Below are positions 22,031-34,600 of a DNA stretch of 64,000 nt, piece after piece (positions within the stretch are counted from its first letter, which is position 1; every line of letters starts with the position of its first letter). This stretch comes from Tridacna crocea (lineage: Eukaryota > Mollusca > Bivalvia > Cardiida > Cardiidae), in NCBI GenBank assembly GCA_943736015.1, contig OX031063.1, positions 7,421,001 through 7,485,000 on the forward strand, written 5' to 3'. The position numbers and the translations under genes were made by a program. The notes beneath the pieces are model-generated. The model did no database searches. It was not told where the DNA came from and saw only the letters and a program-made list of their open reading frames with translations.

Positions 22031-23052
22031 CCTTTTTAGCTCTACTGCCCAAAAGCCAGCAGGCTCATGTCATGGCCGGGGGTCCGTCCGTCCGTGCGTT
22101 ACCTTTAATTTCAAACATCTTCTTCTTAGAAACTACCCATCCAAATTTGATGAAACTTCACAGAAATAATCCTTCCATGGTCCTCTTCAGAATTTCTCGA
22201 AAGAATTTGATTTCTTAAAAAACCCTGGTTGCCATGGCAACAAAACTTAAAATTAACCTGTTTAAAAATCTTCTTCTCTGAAACCACAAGGTCCAGGGCT
22301 ACTGAATTTGGCATGTAGCATTATTTAATTGACCTTTTACAAGTTTCTTCATATTATAGGCCTTGAGTCAAAATTGGCTCCTTTCCAGGGATCACAAGTT
22401 TAACATGGGCTTCCATATGTAGTCATTTCGATTTAAGCATAAATCAAGGGAAGTAACTCTTGTTATTAACCCTTTACCCCATAAGGCATTTCTATGGTAT
22501 CTCTAATTGACCCTAAATAACAGCAAGGATGAAGCCGTTTCTTATACTGTATGTATATGACACCTTTTGATAGCATAGAAAACATTGTGACAAAAGGTGA
22601 AATTGATCGTCACGAGCAATTTCACCTTTTGTCACAATGTTTTCAAAAGGCTCCTACAAGCAATGCGTAGAAACGAGTATCTATGGCGTAAAGGGTTAAA
22701 TGATAAAGTTTGTTACTATTTATCTACCTTGATTATCAAACTGCTCTGATACATGACTGGTGCCAGGTTTTTATTTTTTTGTAGAAAATATTTGTTTTCA
22801 GAGAGAGTGATTCATTTTGATGTTAATAGTTATGACCTCACGAGTGGAATTTTATTCAAAGTAAGCTTTCTGTCATTCAGTTTTTTTTCCAAGAACTTTA
22901 CCTTTTATGCCAATGAATAAACCTGCTTGTATTGCCTGACAGTGTTCATAGTTTTTAAAAGCCCTCTTTTTCAGGTTCACGAACTATTCAATTTGTGTGG
23001 TAAACGGTTAAATAGCAAATGGAGCGATACAGGGCCATCATGGCCCTCTTGT
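22031..23052. repeat. 1-kb dispersed repeat, copy 2, with nested MITE
   Basis: From GCCAGCAGGCTCATGTCATG to GGGCCATCATGGCCCTCTTG. Contains the MITE 22466-22699. Confidence 0.75.
22466..22699. mobile_element. piggyBac-like MITE subfamily B nested in a 1-kb repeat
   Basis: TTAACCCTTTACCCCATAAG to GGCGTAAAGGGTTAA, core TTGATCGTCACGAGCAA. The related repeat copy at 18353-19325 lacks it and gives an approximate empty site near 18790. Confidence 0.83.
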
Positions 23053-23094
23053 TTTTTTGTTGTTTTTTTTTTTGCTCCACTCAGCAATACAGCA

Positions 23095-23430
23095 CGTTTG
23101 CTTTCATATAAAATATTGTTGGAAAAGGAGAAAATGCTGTTTACCAGTCTTTTTTACTTAATTCGGCAATGGATTCCAAAGGTCCTTATGACAATTCGTT
23201 TGAAGAAAACGATAATGTTCCAAAAGTTTCTTTGAAACCACATTTCGCGTTGCGACAGGGTAATAACAGCAACCTACAAAATCAAAATATGGATGAAGAA
23301 ATCTTACAAACTAATTCAAGGAACAGTAGACGTACGTCAAAAGAAACCGTTGCTTGTGACTCAAACCTCCAAGATACTGTTTACAATGTTTTCATAAGGC
23401 TTATACCCCAGGAATGTTAATAGTAGACGA
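23095..23430. mobile_element. piggyBac-like MITE remnant interrupted by a coding-like segment
   Basis: Left arm ATTGTTGGAAAAGGAGAAAA TGCTG and right arm TTACAATGTTTTCATAAGGC belong to the family, but about 230 bp of unrelated sequence replaces the hairpin loop (see 23169). Confidence 0.6.
23169..23420 (+). pseudogene. Coding-like open frame captured inside a MITE (unknown)
   Basis: ATG at 23169 in good context opens 83 codons rich in N, S, Q, E and D. About 70 of them lie in the non-MITE insert and the rest read into the MITE arm. Composition suggests a hydrophilic N-terminal exon, for example of a membrane or signalling protein. I do not recognise it. It may be an acquired host exon fragment, a real first exon, or chance. 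Confidence 0.3.
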
Positions 23431-23793
23431 CATTGTTTGCACAAATTCACTTTTCAGGACTTTCGGTTCTTTGATTTACAACGGCCTCAAAGTAGCCATT
23501 TTTCGCCTGTTGCAAGCTATATTATGCTACTTTGCATCTTTAAGTCTGATGTTGATCTACAAGGTCAACTAAAGGTCAATGAGTCAGGTCTACAAAAGGT
23601 CAGCGAGTCGCTCTTAGCAGCCTAAGGGTCAGAATTTCCTGCGATCAAATCATGCTAGTACAGCAACATTAACTGACAACGTATACAAGGACAAATAAAA
23701 CCAGGGTTACAGAAAGTTTCATGAATAATTTTGTGGCTATGATATCCTTTTAGAGGCCGGTATTCATCTAAAATTAAAAAAAAAAACTTTGGG

Positions 23794-24023
23794 TTAACTC
23801 GTTACCAAACGGCAAATTAAAAGACTGGTCCAAATTGAAAGCATTAGCAGACGACAAAATACGTGTGATTTAAGAATCGAAATTTTGATTTCGATAGGGT
23901 AGAAAATATTGTGGAAAATGGAGAAAATGCTGGTTACCAGCATTTTCTCCTTTTCCCACAATGTTTTCAAAAGGCTTCTACCTCAGGATGGTAAAAGGTC
24001 GTCATTGTGTGGTAAAGAATTAA
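23794..24023. mobile_element. piggyBac-like palindromic MITE
   Basis: TTAACTCGTTACCAAACGGC to GTGGTAAAGAATTAA, core GCTGGTTACCAGC; shares TTAA 24020-24023 with the next. Confidence 0.8.
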
Positions 24024-24249
24024 CCCTGTATCAAACAATGCCTAGTTTTAAAAAGACTGTGAAAGGGAAGGCTTTTGAAAACATTGTGGGAAAAGGAGAA
24101 AATGCTGGTAACTAGCATTTTCTCCTTTTCCCTCGATGTTTTCTAGCTTATCATAAGCAGAAATTTTCATTTTGACACCGTTCGATTTATCGTCTGCAAG
24201 TTCTTTGAATTTGATCTATGCCTAAACTTTGTCGTCTGGTTAGAATTAA
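24020..24249. mobile_element. piggyBac-like palindromic MITE
   Basis: TTAACCCTGTATCAAACAAT to TCTGGTTAGAATTAA, core GCTGGTAACTAGC. Confidence 0.76.
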
Positions 24250-24289
24250 GCTCGGTTTATTTATAGCAAACCTCATTGATATGCAGTTC

Positions 24290-24514
24290 TCGAATTACGA
24301 ATCCTTGTTTAGCAGACGACAGAAATCTAGACATATATCCAAATTGAAAAAGCTTTTTATGCAGACGACAAATTGAATATTGCTGAAATTATAGAATTTG
24401 TCGTTGAATTGATACAAGACATTGTTAGAAAAGGAGAACAAAAATTGTTAACTACCGACATTTTCTCCCTTTCCTGCGATGTTTTCAAAAGTCTTCTATC
24501 TTAAGGTTGTTTAA
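24290..24514. mobile_element. piggyBac-like MITE, decayed
   Basis: AGAAAAGGAGAACAAAAATT and its partner arm around 24420-24490, with the CAGACGACA side motif. Ends against the TTAA at 24511. Confidence 0.6.
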
Positions 24515-24736
24515 CCCACTACCACACAATCCCTACTTTTGACAACCCTGAGAAAGGATTCTTTCAAAATCATTATGAGAAAAGGAGAAAATGCTGGTAA
24601 CCAGCATTTTTTCCTTTTCCCACAATGTTTTCTACCCTTCATAAAACAAATTTCAAATGTTCAGTAACTTTTGTTTTGTTTGCAAATGCTTTTAATTTGG
24701 ACAAACCTGAAAAGTTGTCGTTTGGTAATGAGTTAA
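24511..24736. mobile_element. piggyBac-like palindromic MITE
   Basis: TTAACCCACTACCACACAAT to TTTGGTAATGAGTTAA, core GCTGGTAACCAGC; two bases before the family G target duplication. Confidence 0.8.
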
Positions 24737-24746
24737 CCACTAGATT

Positions 24747-25076
24747 CTGTTGTCTGCGCATGTCATTTTCTTCGAGGATTCGACCTGTCTGATATGACGC
24801 ATCACTCTTCACAAAGTTTGAGGGATTGTAGTAATACGCTCTATAAAGTAGCAATGGAGGAAGTGGCTTTTATCAATACGTTTGAGGAGAAACCAGGCCT
24901 GTTTTAGCTCCAGATTTCTGTAAACTGCTGATCAAAGCTGAATGAATCGCACAAGTTATTTTAGTTTGAAATTCAAAGAAAGGGTTGTTGCGTAGAAAAT
25001 TAGTCCGGTTCTGCACCCAGAATGCCCAAATTAGATAGATGTGTATTTGTAGAATGCCATCTAGCGGGAGATAATG
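24747..25076 (-). mobile_element. MULE-type MITE (family G), reverse orientation
   Basis: CTGTTGTCTGCGC to GCGGGAGATAATG, flanked by CACTAGATT at 24738-24746 and 25077-25085 (9 bp). Confidence 0.88.
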
Positions 25077-25194
25077 CACTAGATTGTGTAGTAAAGACTT
25101 CTGGATTTTTAGTGAGTTCGACACATGATAGGCATAGGTAATTACTTAAGTGCTGTTTTGAAAACGAATAGACCAATAGTGCACAATATGTGAC

Positions 25195-25300
25195 CCGTCA
25201 CGCAAAAGGGGACGATCTGAGATCTGCGAAAAGTGTCGACCCTGGTCAGACTGCGCGGATTGCGCAGTCTGACCAGGGTCGACACTTTTCGCTTTTATGA
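25195..25300. repeat. Near-perfect palindrome (family D-like) just upstream of SLC17-A
   Basis: GCGAAAAGTGTCGACCCTGG TCAGACTGCGC with complement across 25220-25290, about 260 bp before the ATG. Confidence 0.7.
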
Positions 25301-25558
25301 CATTTTCTGTAAGAAAAGTGGTCATTCTACCTTACTATACTATCCACTTGAATTGACCTGCACACTATCTTTGATCTGTTTTCATCTATTTAGTGTACGG
25401 AATACCCAGATTGTCCCTTTGTGCACGACGGGTCATATATACATCAATATTCGAGACGGAGAAGTAAGAAGGCGGGATAAAAAGTGGAACACTAGTGCAT
25501 TGCCGCAGTCAATGTTAGAGGGAAAGAGTGGGATAATAAAATATAGAAATTTTGCACA

Positions 25559-25604
25559 ATGGATGGTAAAACTGAACAGGCGGACTTAGAAACTGATCCA
25601 CAAA
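25559..25604 (+). CDS. SLC17-A exon 1 (start codon, residues 1-15)
   Basis: ATG at 25559 follows an in-frame TAG at 25544. It encodes an acidic N-terminus (MDGKTEQADLETDPQ) and ends in phase 1 before GTAAGT. Phase 1 is exactly what the next exon, which begins with two bases of a codon, requires. Assigned by phase and the strong donor; no homology is visible in this short cytosolic tail. Confidence 0.75.
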
Positions 25605-28600
25605 GTAAGTTCTTTTATACAAAGACCCAATATTCTTACCTTACAATCCTATTGTTTAATGTCATAGGGGAAGGGGGTGGGGGGTGGGATGTGACAGCCC
25701 ACCTACCCCCACTGGCCCTGTATTTACTAAAATAATGTATATTCAGCACTTATTGCAATAAACGAGAAACTTGCAAAGTTTTTTTTAACTGGTTTTCGTT
25801 TATTTATTGTCGCCACTGGTAGCCCATATGGGCAACGGCCCATAAGACTTAGTTTTGTTACTTGTGATGGTGCATAATACGTATAGCACCGTCACATGAG
25901 ACCTAGGTTAAATGTCTCATTCCCAGACCTACGTAAGTTCTCATCCCACACACTGTTAGTAATTTTAGGTGGCCGGCCGTGGGGATCGAAGGTGAACCCT
26001 AAATGATTTGCTTTTAACATATCTCAAGCTCTACCTGAGCTATTGGAGCTGGTTTGAAAAATTAGCAGATGTCTTTAATTGGCCGTAGCTGATGTCGTAA
26101 TAGCCATGGTCACATTTACGGTTATATACGTAGTTGTCCGTAGTTCATTTCAAACGTAATCTGCTATAGTGCTACTACGGTCAACTATGTTGAAGTACGG
26201 TCGAAGTAGATTCAAACTTGGCAATATAGAAAGTCTAAGTAGGTTAAACCACGTGTAAGTACGGTTAACTACATTCAACTAAGTGCAAAGTGGCTAGGGT
26301 TAATTAGGGTATTACAACCTGTCAAACTACGATTTACTACGCTAAACTACGTGTAAACTACGTCCTAAGTACGCACAACTACGGTAAAATGTTGTAATTA
26401 TTCTGCTCAGTATGGGAAAGCTGCAGTCACTGTATTGTGACCTAACGGGGGAATTACTGTAGTTGGCCGTAGTTGAACGTATTAAACACACTACGTTCAA
26501 GTAAGGTCAATAACGGTAAAATACGTTCAAACTACGGTCACGACACTGTAGTTAACCGTAACAATTTTTTGAAAATGTTAAAAAAGTATGCCCTAACTAC
26601 GAGCAAACGTTAAGTTCTAACAAGTTTATTACTCCGTTGAACTATGGTCAACTACATGTAACTACATTTAGCTACGTCTGATACGTTCAACTACGGTCAT
26701 CTACGGTCATTCCCCACTATGGTCAACCACGTAAGATGTGATCACGGCCTTTGTTTCCCTGGGGATCCTAGGTGACCCTATAATGAAATGTGGAACCCAT
26801 AACCAGGAGGTCCCAGGTTGGAAGCCTCCCAGGATCAAGTTGCACGTTCTGGGCCTATCCATGCTCCACGAAAACGCTAACTGCATCAGTGTCTGGCCTG
26901 AAACACGCGAAAAAGGGGTATTCGGACATTTGCCTAAAGTGTCGTCTCGGATCAGCCTGCGCAGTCCGCGCAGGCAGATCCGAGACGATACTTTCCGCTT
27001 TTTTATGTAATTTTCTGTTTTGCGCAAGTCTATTGTAGCACAAAAATCTAATGTAGTCGTACAATGCCGTCTAGGATCAGCCTGCGGGGACTGCGCAAGC
27101 TGATCCGAGACGACACTTTACGCAAATGTCCGAATGCCACTTTTTGCGTGTTGCGGACCACACTCGGAGTTTTTTCCGGTTTTCGCTTTAATAAGAATTA
27201 TAAAATACCAGTGTGAATGCATGCGCAAGTCGATATATGCTACAAACTGTAACGATCGATTTAATTTGAACCATGCTCTGGCAAAAAGGGGCTTAATGCA
27301 TCTTCATGATACACGATACCAATTTCAGTCATCACATATAATTGTGTATTTATTATAGTCACTTTTTTTAAATAATCGACTTAACCATGAGATAGACTGG
27401 TCCTTGGACATACAGAAAATTGGCCAATGGCGAAAAGTTTCGGCCCAGGTCAGCCTGCGCTGCGCAGGCTGACCTGAATCGAAACTTTTCGCAAATCCGT
27501 TAAGCCCCCTTTTATAAGAGTGTGGCTAATATTTTTTGCAGGTAATGGTAGACAAAGCATGCACCTATTTTGAATACCTGATTGCAAAAACGTATTTTGT
27601 AGATTTTTAGGTATAATCGGACAATGCTATGTGACAACGGAGCTCAATACACCTGCATAAAGTTTCCACCCAGGTTAGCCTGCGCAGTCCGTGCAGGATG
27701 ACCTCGGTCGAAACTTTTTGCTTTTGGGCATTTTCTGTTTATATAAGGGCCTCTAGAATGAGTCGATTGTTAGATTTTACGTACTTATATTATCACTTGC
27801 TTTGTGTCATGTATCACGGGAATGCATTAAGCTCCTTTTAACAGAGCTTAGCTCAGTTATTTTTGGAATATATACTTTAAATACAGGAATTTAAATGATA
27901 TTTTTGTGCTGTTTCTCGAAGACAATACCACTATGAGTTCAATTATAAGGCCATCGATCGGTGAAATATCAATTTTCGATTTCAATTGAAAATAGCTTCA
28001 CTCGCTCATAGCCTTCTGTTGGCACAACGATACAAAATTTGTTTACCGATAGGTTGGTCCTGGGCTTTTTCGATTCAAAACCAATTTGTCTCATGGCTTG
28101 TTCGTCCCATGATTGCGCACTACTCCATTTCATTGTGCATGAATATTTTTTGATCGAAATAATTTATTGTAATGTTTGGAATCAAATGTTAACAGCCAAA
28201 AATATTTCAAAACAACAGTTTTCAGGTACTAACTGTATTCGATACATTCACATGATTTCTCTCTCTATCTATCATGCATCCTACTGTCAAGGGACGTTAC
28301 TACCGACTCTTCCTAATGATCAAAGGGAGACCACTAATGCACAAATAATCCTAACGTTGTCATGAGTACTTTTCAACCTTCAACCTTTTCTCCAACCCAA
28401 AAGGTATTCATTTGCTTAGTAGTTTGACTTTCAAGCCAGTATTTGAAAAATATTTCTTTTCCTTTCAAATTATTAATTCCACGCAATGGCTTCCTTAACG
28501 ATTACCACTTCAACGTTCTCAACGTTTTGATTATTTAGAGTGTTCTGGCCCTAATGCCGAGCCCCGATAGCTCTGTCGGTAGCGTATTGGATTTGAGAAC

Positions 28601-31600
28601 ATGGGGTCGCCGGTTCGTTTCCAGGCTCGGCTCCATTTGGTTTAGCCAATCAGGCTCAGCTCCATTTGGTTTAGCCAATCAGAAGTTTTTGTTACTCTCA
28701 AATTTAGAAAATCTCGATGAAGAAGAAGAATAAGTATGCTCCTAAGAATAGTTGGTGAATACAGACCTGGCTTTACAGTCCAAAAACAACACTCTGTATC
28801 AGGGGCACAGTAATATAAAGGGATATAATTCATCTCTGTGATATATTTGACCAATCACGTCATTACACAAATTGATGGATCCATAGCAATTCATTTTGTC
28901 AGGGCTTGCAACCGAGTAAATCACAAGGTAGAGCATGGTCCATTGTCGAAACCCTACTTCGTCTAACAACCGACTGCGTAATGAGGTCCTTAAATATACA
29001 GAAACCTTACAAAACTTAGAAAGTTTCTACTCATGAGTCGATACCTAGCATTCAGGCACCTGTAAATACCTGTACATGCTATTAAGATCAATATCAGACA
29101 GCACAGAAGGAGAGGTCTGACCTGTGAATTACGTGGACAGACATATTGTAACTTGGCTCTAATTAAGAAACATTGTGTAACAACACCTGAGTCTATTTAC
29201 ATATTGAACAGCCTAACGTTAGTATCATTATTTACGAAATTCATGGTCACTGCTACAATATGCTGCTGGTAAATAATTAGATTCCGCCAAGCCTTGTGCT
29301 AAACCTTGTTTGATTGAGTAAGCGTTTATTTATCGTCGCCACCGGTTTCCGAAATGGGTGACGCCCCCTGAAGGCTGTTGGTATTGTTACGGGGGATAGT
29401 GCAGATACAGGACGAGACCCATCCTAAGTTACGTCTGGTTCTTTAACGTGTTCGGTGTATAGCACCGTCACAGGGGACATCAGTTTAACGTCTCATCCGA
29501 AAGACTATTTGTAATCTTAGATGGCCAGTCGGGGGATCGGACCCACACCTTCATGATCAAGAGTAGTGCGCTCTACCAACTGAGCCCTAAATACGAGTCG
29601 CGTTCAAGTGGATCTACCAAAATACTCTGGTTGCATTTATTTGCATACTTTATGCCATGCATAAAGGGACGCAACAAGGTTGACAGTAACATACGGTTAT
29701 CGTCCTTTTCAGGTTCTCACTGTCTCTGTTCCCAGCGATGGATTCTTGGTTACCTTGGATTTTTATTCGGAATGGTGTTTGCTAATTTTAGAGTCGACAT
29801 CAATATGGCTATCGTGTGCATGGCAAGTGACGTCAAAGTTAACGTCACTGATAACGTCAACGCCTCGAGAGTATACCATGGAATTAATATGCATAATGTG
29901 TCATATGACAGTCGCTGTATGTTCAATAGTTCAGAAACAGATGATGACTTTGTAAGTCAAATCTAAGTTATAGTTTTACTTTGTATGACCTAACTTCTAT
30001 CAAGTTGAATCATGGCGGTATTGCCTCCCCGATGTCGCATTACAGTGCCTTTTTCAAGCAATGTACTACTTTCGTACAGAAACATATTCAAAATAATTGT
30101 TAAGAAATTTAGAGAATAACGGTGGTCGCGTTTGGATTCGGTCTTGCAACCTCATGATAATTTGTTCGCTACTCATGCTTGGCATAGAGTTTGTTAGACT
30201 CAATGATCATTGGCAACCTAATGTCTATTGATCTTCAGAAGTAATATCCAAAACTATTAGGTGCTTTCTTTGACTATCAGTCCTTCATCTTTATGTCTGA
30301 CAGACCCCTGAGTTCCAGTGGGAGAGAAGTGTTCAGTCACACATACTGTCAGCCTACTTCTACGGATTTCTTGTTGCACAAATACCATTTGGCTGGTTTA
30401 TTGGTAGATTTGGCGGGAAAGCTGTGACGACAGCTTTCATAGGAGTGGCTTCTTTGACGACTATTTTGATCCCAGTGTTGGCACGGACAAATGTGTACAC
30501 CGTCGTGGTAGCTAAAGTTATAATTGGAGCATCGTCTGTAAGTTATCCAATCTCTTTTGACATTCATTGGAAGACAAGTTTAAATTGTAACTCTCCTCCA
30601 CCGTACCTCCTGTCTTTCCCCTCCCCCCTCACCCCCCCCCCCCCACACACACACACATACAAACGCCAACTTTGGGAGTGAACTAGTAAAATATGTATTT
30701 AACGAGCTCTTACATGTCTGTATATGGCGAGCTCTAACATGTCTTTCGACTTGATCGTAACTATTCAGTTCCTTTTGTAGTTTTATTAGCATTATTTCTG
30801 CAGGAATTTCAGGGTCTTTAAAAAAAACTTAAGCACCATCTACAAAGCCAGTCGTGATGGAAACTGATTTTTCTGACTGGATATCCAACGCCTAGAGATA
30901 TCTAGGTATTTTCCCAGTGTTAGAGTAACACAAACTCTGATTGGCTTTACTATATGGTTAGGTTTAGCCTTTCAGAAAATGCATGAAGTTATAGCTCTAG
31001 AAAACCACGAATGTACTTCAGAATGGTTTGTAAATCTGAACCCTGTTTATACATTATTACTGACACCCAGCCTGGCTCCAGGATGTCAAACCTCGGTAAA
31101 TGTGCAAGGTGAAAATATTTATAAATGATGACCGAGTTCTTTCTTATCTGAAGACTCCTATTTCTACCTATCCTGTCCTTTTAGCCAAGGCATGAATTAT
31201 GTATTTCCTTACAGGCCCCACTTCCGGCTGCGTGGATGTCCCTGGTTGGAAAATGGGCTCTGTCCAATGAGAGAAGTAGAATGATGATGGTGTTTTGGCT
31301 AGGTAGATAGGTATAGCCATGCGTACTGGCTTTGTTTATTGAATGTATACTTTTAATATTTGTTATCTGGTTGTTTCTTGTATAATTTTACATACGTCAT
31401 TGTGCATTAATCATAAATAACTAAACTTTAACATTGTGCCTTGATATATAAACTAGTTAAAATGTTTTACTGCTTGGTTCCAGTCAGCATACATAACTCT
31501 AGTTTTTTTGTTTTTTTTTTAAATCTGGGGTTTCAATTTCTTTTGTTATGATGCTTATGACGAGTCATTTCTCTACGTTGAATAAGGACCCGGGTCATTC

Positions 31601-34600
31601 CTCTACGTAGTGTAATGACTTCTGGGGTCATATCTCAAAGTAGAATTATGACCCGGGTCATCCCTCTACGTATCGAAATGGCCCATGAGTCATTTTGTAG
31701 GGGAGGTCATTTCTCTGCATTACACCGGCCGTACAAGCTGCCAAGTATGCTTTTGTCATGTCTTGCTGGATACATTTTTTTGATATTTTAGCAAAAGGGG
31801 AAATTGTATGTAATGAGCAACTTTTTTTGCCCTAATGTCTCGGTATGAATTCGGAGATCATTTAGTAACTCTAGTCAATATAACAGATTCTACAAGGATA
31901 TTGCAAAGCTCATGATTTTCAAGGAAGTAATGTGTACAAATGGTGAATGAACAAAGTGAATGACAGAGATGGAATCAAATACTTTTTTTCAAGTGCCATC
32001 TTATATTTTATTTCACAGGTCAGACACTGGGATCTGCGTTTGCCTACATAACGTCTGGAGTTCTCTGTGCCTATGGGTTTGACAATGGTTGGGGTTCAAT
32101 CTTTTATGTTCATGGTACGGCATCATTTTTCTATTGCACAAAATTTAAAATTCCGTCTATTTCCGAATTTTGATTGGGACTGAAATAACCCAATTTCTTG
32201 AGCATACACGTTATTATACAGGTAACAATATTATAGAAATTCTCTCACTTCTAATAGTTTATTCAATATTTTGAACAATTTTCTGCAGTATTTCGTTTGT
32301 ATCACGACGGCCAAACGACCTACCAAGATTTTCCTGGAGTGTATCTACCTGATTTTCAAGCATTACCTTTTTCCAAGACTCAGGGCGATCCTTGATGTTT
32401 ATCTGCTTAAAAAACAAACATGTTTTGTGGAGAGAGATGACAATAAGGCAGTTAGGTCGAGTTGGGAATCACACTTTTGACCCATCGATTTTTATCAAAT
32501 AGCCGGGCATCAACATGGTAAAAAGATTGCACATACATGTATTCCAAATGAGTTTTATACGTACACATTTGTCCAACCAAAAGGAGTGTCACAACTGCAT
32601 AAATTGTGAGTGGAAGCTGTGACATCGGCCCCTGAAAATAACATTGTCCTGGTCATATCGATATTTGGGATTGTTTGTGTGTAGGATATCAGTTCGGCAA
32701 TAATTGCTTATTTGAATTTAAGCAATTACTAAAAGGTCGATCTCGTTGCTTAATGAACATTAGATATTGATCATTTTCTAGGATAGATTTCTTCTGTAAT
32801 TTTCCTCATAAAGCAAGCGATAGTTCGCATTTTTGTGCCTGTCAGATCTTCGGTACAACCTTCTCATCTTTTTCAACGACAATCTATATGGTTCTTTTTA
32901 AGTTCTGTGAATCAATGAAAAAAATAAGACTAAAGGTCTTTGATCAAAACGCTCTTTCCATGCATGTCTTGTGTTGTTCGTGATTTTTTATTTTCTCACT
33001 CACTTTTTTTATTACTTAGGTATAATTGGTATTGTCTTCATCTTGATGTGGATATACTTTACATCAGATTCTCCCGAAACACACCCAAGAATCACAAACG
33101 CTGAAAGAAAGCTGTTGATCAAATACTGTCACACAGCACATGCAAAACGTGAACGAGTAAGTGGATAGCTAATCAATTTCGAAAAATAAATCTTCCATGA
33201 TTCGAATAATTATTTGACAATGAAATCATTTTGGTTTTCTTACTCAGATATGCGGATTTATGCAAGGTCTCTTTCAGTATATTTTCCCTATATATAATAC
33301 ATTTTTTATCATTTCCCTTGATTTCATGTTGATGTTTCTGATATATGATCCATATGTTGCAATGCAACATGAAGAGTATTATTGTCATGAATTTGGCAGA
33401 TTAGCGATACAGGCTCCTTTTTAGCTTTGTTTCATTACTTATACAATTGAATAATGGTTTTATTCATACATATTACTTTGTAGTTTTTCGAAATTCCCTG
33501 GAAGGAAGTTTTCACAAGTGTACCAGTGTGGGCAATATTCCTGACACAACTTTGTGACAACACCGTGTTCTACCTCATTATGATCTGTCTGCCATTGTTC
33601 GTAAAGGAAATATTAAAGTTCGACATTAAAAGCGTAAGTTTTACTCAAATTTATCTTTGGCACTGATATGAGTTTAACACTTACTTAACCTGCTAAATGA
33701 CATAAAATGGATCTTTCAAGTCGACTGTATAAAAATTGTTAATTTCAACATTACATTTTGAGGAAAAAATATCTCCTTATTGGATAGTGTAGATCCAATA
33801 CCAGACTGCACTTTCTGTGCAGTGAGATCTTGATCTACAGTTTGCATAAAGAGCTATGAAGAAGCGCTCAGTAACCTAAGGGTGAAGGGAGTACCGGACT
33901 ACTTCACGTCACGATACTTGTGGATCTATGCACGGGGACCGAAAACGATTTTTGAAGGTTTGGCATCAAACTCTCTTTCTAGCTCCGAGATATTTTGTGA
34001 AGGCATGGGCTTACTTTTGCTGCGGATTTTACGTGGACGGATGAATTACCGACTCAAAAAAAAAATACATCTAGGCCTACCTGTAAAATATAAAAGTAAA
34101 TCTCTAATGCCGTTCGCAAGGGAAATGTTATGGTTCAAGTGGCCTTTTCTCAGTTCCAGTAGTTTATAGACATGTTTAATCTTGTTTAAAAGCTCTCAAC
34201 CAAGAATGCAGGATAAATTACTGACATCTAGTTTGCACAAAAAAGTCCAAACTTACTTATAGGTTTAAAAGGGATGCAAGAAAAGGAACTGGTCATTGCG
34301 AGATACAGCCTGAGTAAATATTCAATAATTAAAATATATGATATGAAGATTTGTTTTTCTTTTGTCGGGCTATTATCTTTTTGTATTCATTTGGCACTGG
34401 TTTCTTGTTTCTGCTTTACAGAATGGTTTATATTCTTCTTTACCTGTTTTATCCATGGCAGCGAGTTTAGTTTCTGCTGCCGTTTTGGCGGACTACATAA
34501 ACACAAAGCGTTTTGTAAGCCGGACAACAAATAGAAAGATCTTCCAAATTACAGGTATCTGTTTTCTGTTTTCTTCGTCCAAAATTTGCAACAATGGACA

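Noticed and set aside
26707-27064. Overlapping open frames on both strands
   Set aside because: Shadow frames over the palindromic family C repeat.
28556-28633. Functional tRNA gene
   Set aside because: Acceptor stem and boxes are present but the T stem and anticodon arm are poor; more likely a SINE head.
33882-34169. 95-codon open frame in SLC17-A intron 7
   Set aside because: Lies between exons with confirmed borders and phases; no recognisable motif.
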